A stretch of DNA of 6,984 bases from Rhizobium sp. Q54. Lineage in GTDB: Bacteria; Pseudomonadota; Alphaproteobacteria; SMXS01. Within the stretch, counting starts at the first letter, position 1. The number at the start of each line of letters is the position of its first letter. Positions 6,210-6,984 of this stretch are shown piece after piece. Under the pieces are notes generated by a model. The model was not told where the DNA came from and searched no databases. It worked only from the letters and a program-made list of their open reading frames with translations. The translations under genes were made by a program, and so were the position numbers. The DNA lies in contig CAMBYA010000124.1 of NCBI GenBank assembly GCA_945872035.1, positions 1 through 6,984 of the forward strand, read 5' to 3'.

Positions 6210-6984
6210 TCAGTTGTTGAAGCGGAAATGCAGGATGTCGCCATCCTGCACCACGTACTCCTTGCCCTCAAGCCGCGCCTTGCCGGCTTCCTTGGCGCCC
6301 ACCTCGCCGTTATGCGCGACGAACGCGTCAAAGGCGATTGTCTCGGCGCGGATGAAGCCCTTCTCGAAGTCGGTGTGGATCACGCCGGCCGCCTGGGGCG
6401 CCTTGGTGCCCTTGTTGATGGTCCAGGCGCGGGCTTCCTTGGGGCCGACGGTGAAATAGGTGACCAGGCCCAGCAGTTCGTAGCCAGCGCGGATGATCCG
6501 CGACAGGCCGGTCTCGGTCAGGCCGATCTCCTCCAGGAAAACCGATCGTTCGTCGGCATCCAGCTGTGCGATCTCGGATTCGATGGCGGCCGAGATGACG
6601 ACGCACGGCACGCCTTCCTGCTTCGCCTTCGCGGCGACCCGCGCCGAGAAATCGTTCCCCGTGGCCGCCGCCGATTCCTCGACATTGCAGACATAGAGCA
6701 CCGGCTTGGCGGTGATCAGGCCGAGGCGCTGGAACGGACCCTGCTCGTCGTCGGCGAGCTCCACGGTCCGTGCCGGGTTGCCCTCGCGCAGGGAGACGGC
6801 GGCGCGTTCCATCAGCGCCAGGTCGCGCCTGGCTTCTTCGTCGTTGCCCTTGGCGCGCTTGGCAAGCGCCGGGATGCGGCGCTCGACGCTGTCCAGGTCG
6901 GCCAGCATCAGCTCGGTCTCGATGGTCTCGGCGTCGGCCAGCGGATCGACGCGGCCGTCCACATGGGTGAGGTCCGAATCCTCG
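6210..6984 (-). CDS. ychF: YchF/Ola1-type ATPase (5' partial)
   Basis: YchF is a universally conserved P-loop NTPase of the Obg superfamily that binds ATP rather than GTP and associates with ribosomes; it is linked to stress responses. The visible 257 residues are the C-terminal two thirds. The Walker A and switch regions lie beyond the window edge, and about 105 residues are missing compared with the E. coli protein. EDSDLTHVDGRVDP at the open end matches the conserved GRVDP region. NVEE at visible 100-103 is the altered G4 motif (NxxE rather than NKxD) associated with ATP preference, and VVISAAIE holds the G5 Ser-Ala. The C-terminal TGS domain spans about 174-257 and ends DGDILHFRFNN. An internal GTG at 6962 is not the true start because homology continues through it. 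It appears to lead the minus-strand gene cluster seen here. Confidence 0.97.
   Translation of the reverse strand, partial: EDSDLTHVDGRVDPLADAETIETELMLADLDSVERRIPALAKRAKGNDEEARRDLALMERAAVSLREGNPARTVELADDEQGPFQRLGLITAKPVLYVCNVEESAAATGNDFSARVAAKAKQEGVPCVVISAAIESEIAQLDADERSVFLEEIGLTETGLSRIIRAGYELLGLVTYFTVGPKEARAWTINKGTKAPQAAGVIHTDFEKGFIRAETIAFDAFVAHNGEVGAKEAGKARLEGKEYVVQDGDILHFRFNN

Noticed and set aside
6960..6962. GTG at the right edge as the start of a short ychF product.
   Set aside because: The frame and the YchF homology continue through it to the edge of the window, and the protein would lack its nucleotide-binding P-loop.

Overview
The window is a gene-dense piece of a GC-rich proteobacterial chromosome, most likely from an alphaproteobacterium. 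The evidence is mitochondrial-like cytochrome b and cytochrome c1 encoded as two separate genes, a short c1 with a CHSCH haem site, and a bc1 operon running into methylthioadenosine phosphorylase and adenine phosphoribosyltransferase genes. The genus cannot be named from this sequence. There are no RNA genes, CRISPR arrays, transposases or long repeats, and no gap over 300 bases without a gene.

Left block, plus strand (1-3901): the 3' part of cytochrome b, then petC, a gene for a small secreted protein with four cysteines that I do not recognise, mtnP and apt. The gaps are 17, 28, 20 and 2 bases with no terminator or obvious promoter inside, so the block reads as one operon. It combines the respiratory bc1 complex with a two-step adenine salvage route: MtnP releases adenine from methylthioadenosine and Apt turns it into AMP.

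Middle block (3902-4512, plus strand): a ParD/ParE-type toxin-antitoxin pair with its own promoter. A perfect 15-base inverted repeat lies on the -35 box, the usual layout of an autoregulated toxin-antitoxin operon. The toxin gene overlaps the antitoxin gene by 47 bases in another frame. The overlap region is poorer in GC than its surroundings, so the pair may be a later insertion between two housekeeping operons.

Right block, minus strand (4522-6984): read leftwards, the 3' two thirds of ychF, a MaoC-type hydratase gene, a dienelactone-hydrolase-family gene and an L,D-transpeptidase-family gene. They are joined by gaps of 5 and 11 bases and one 8-base overlap. The last gene converges on the toxin gene with only 9 bases between the stops.

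Most of the window is ordinary core metabolism. The items that most deserve a second look are the secreted four-cysteine protein, which carries an internal duplication, and the toxin-antitoxin pair with its operator-like palindrome. I see no convincing evidence of an entirely new system.
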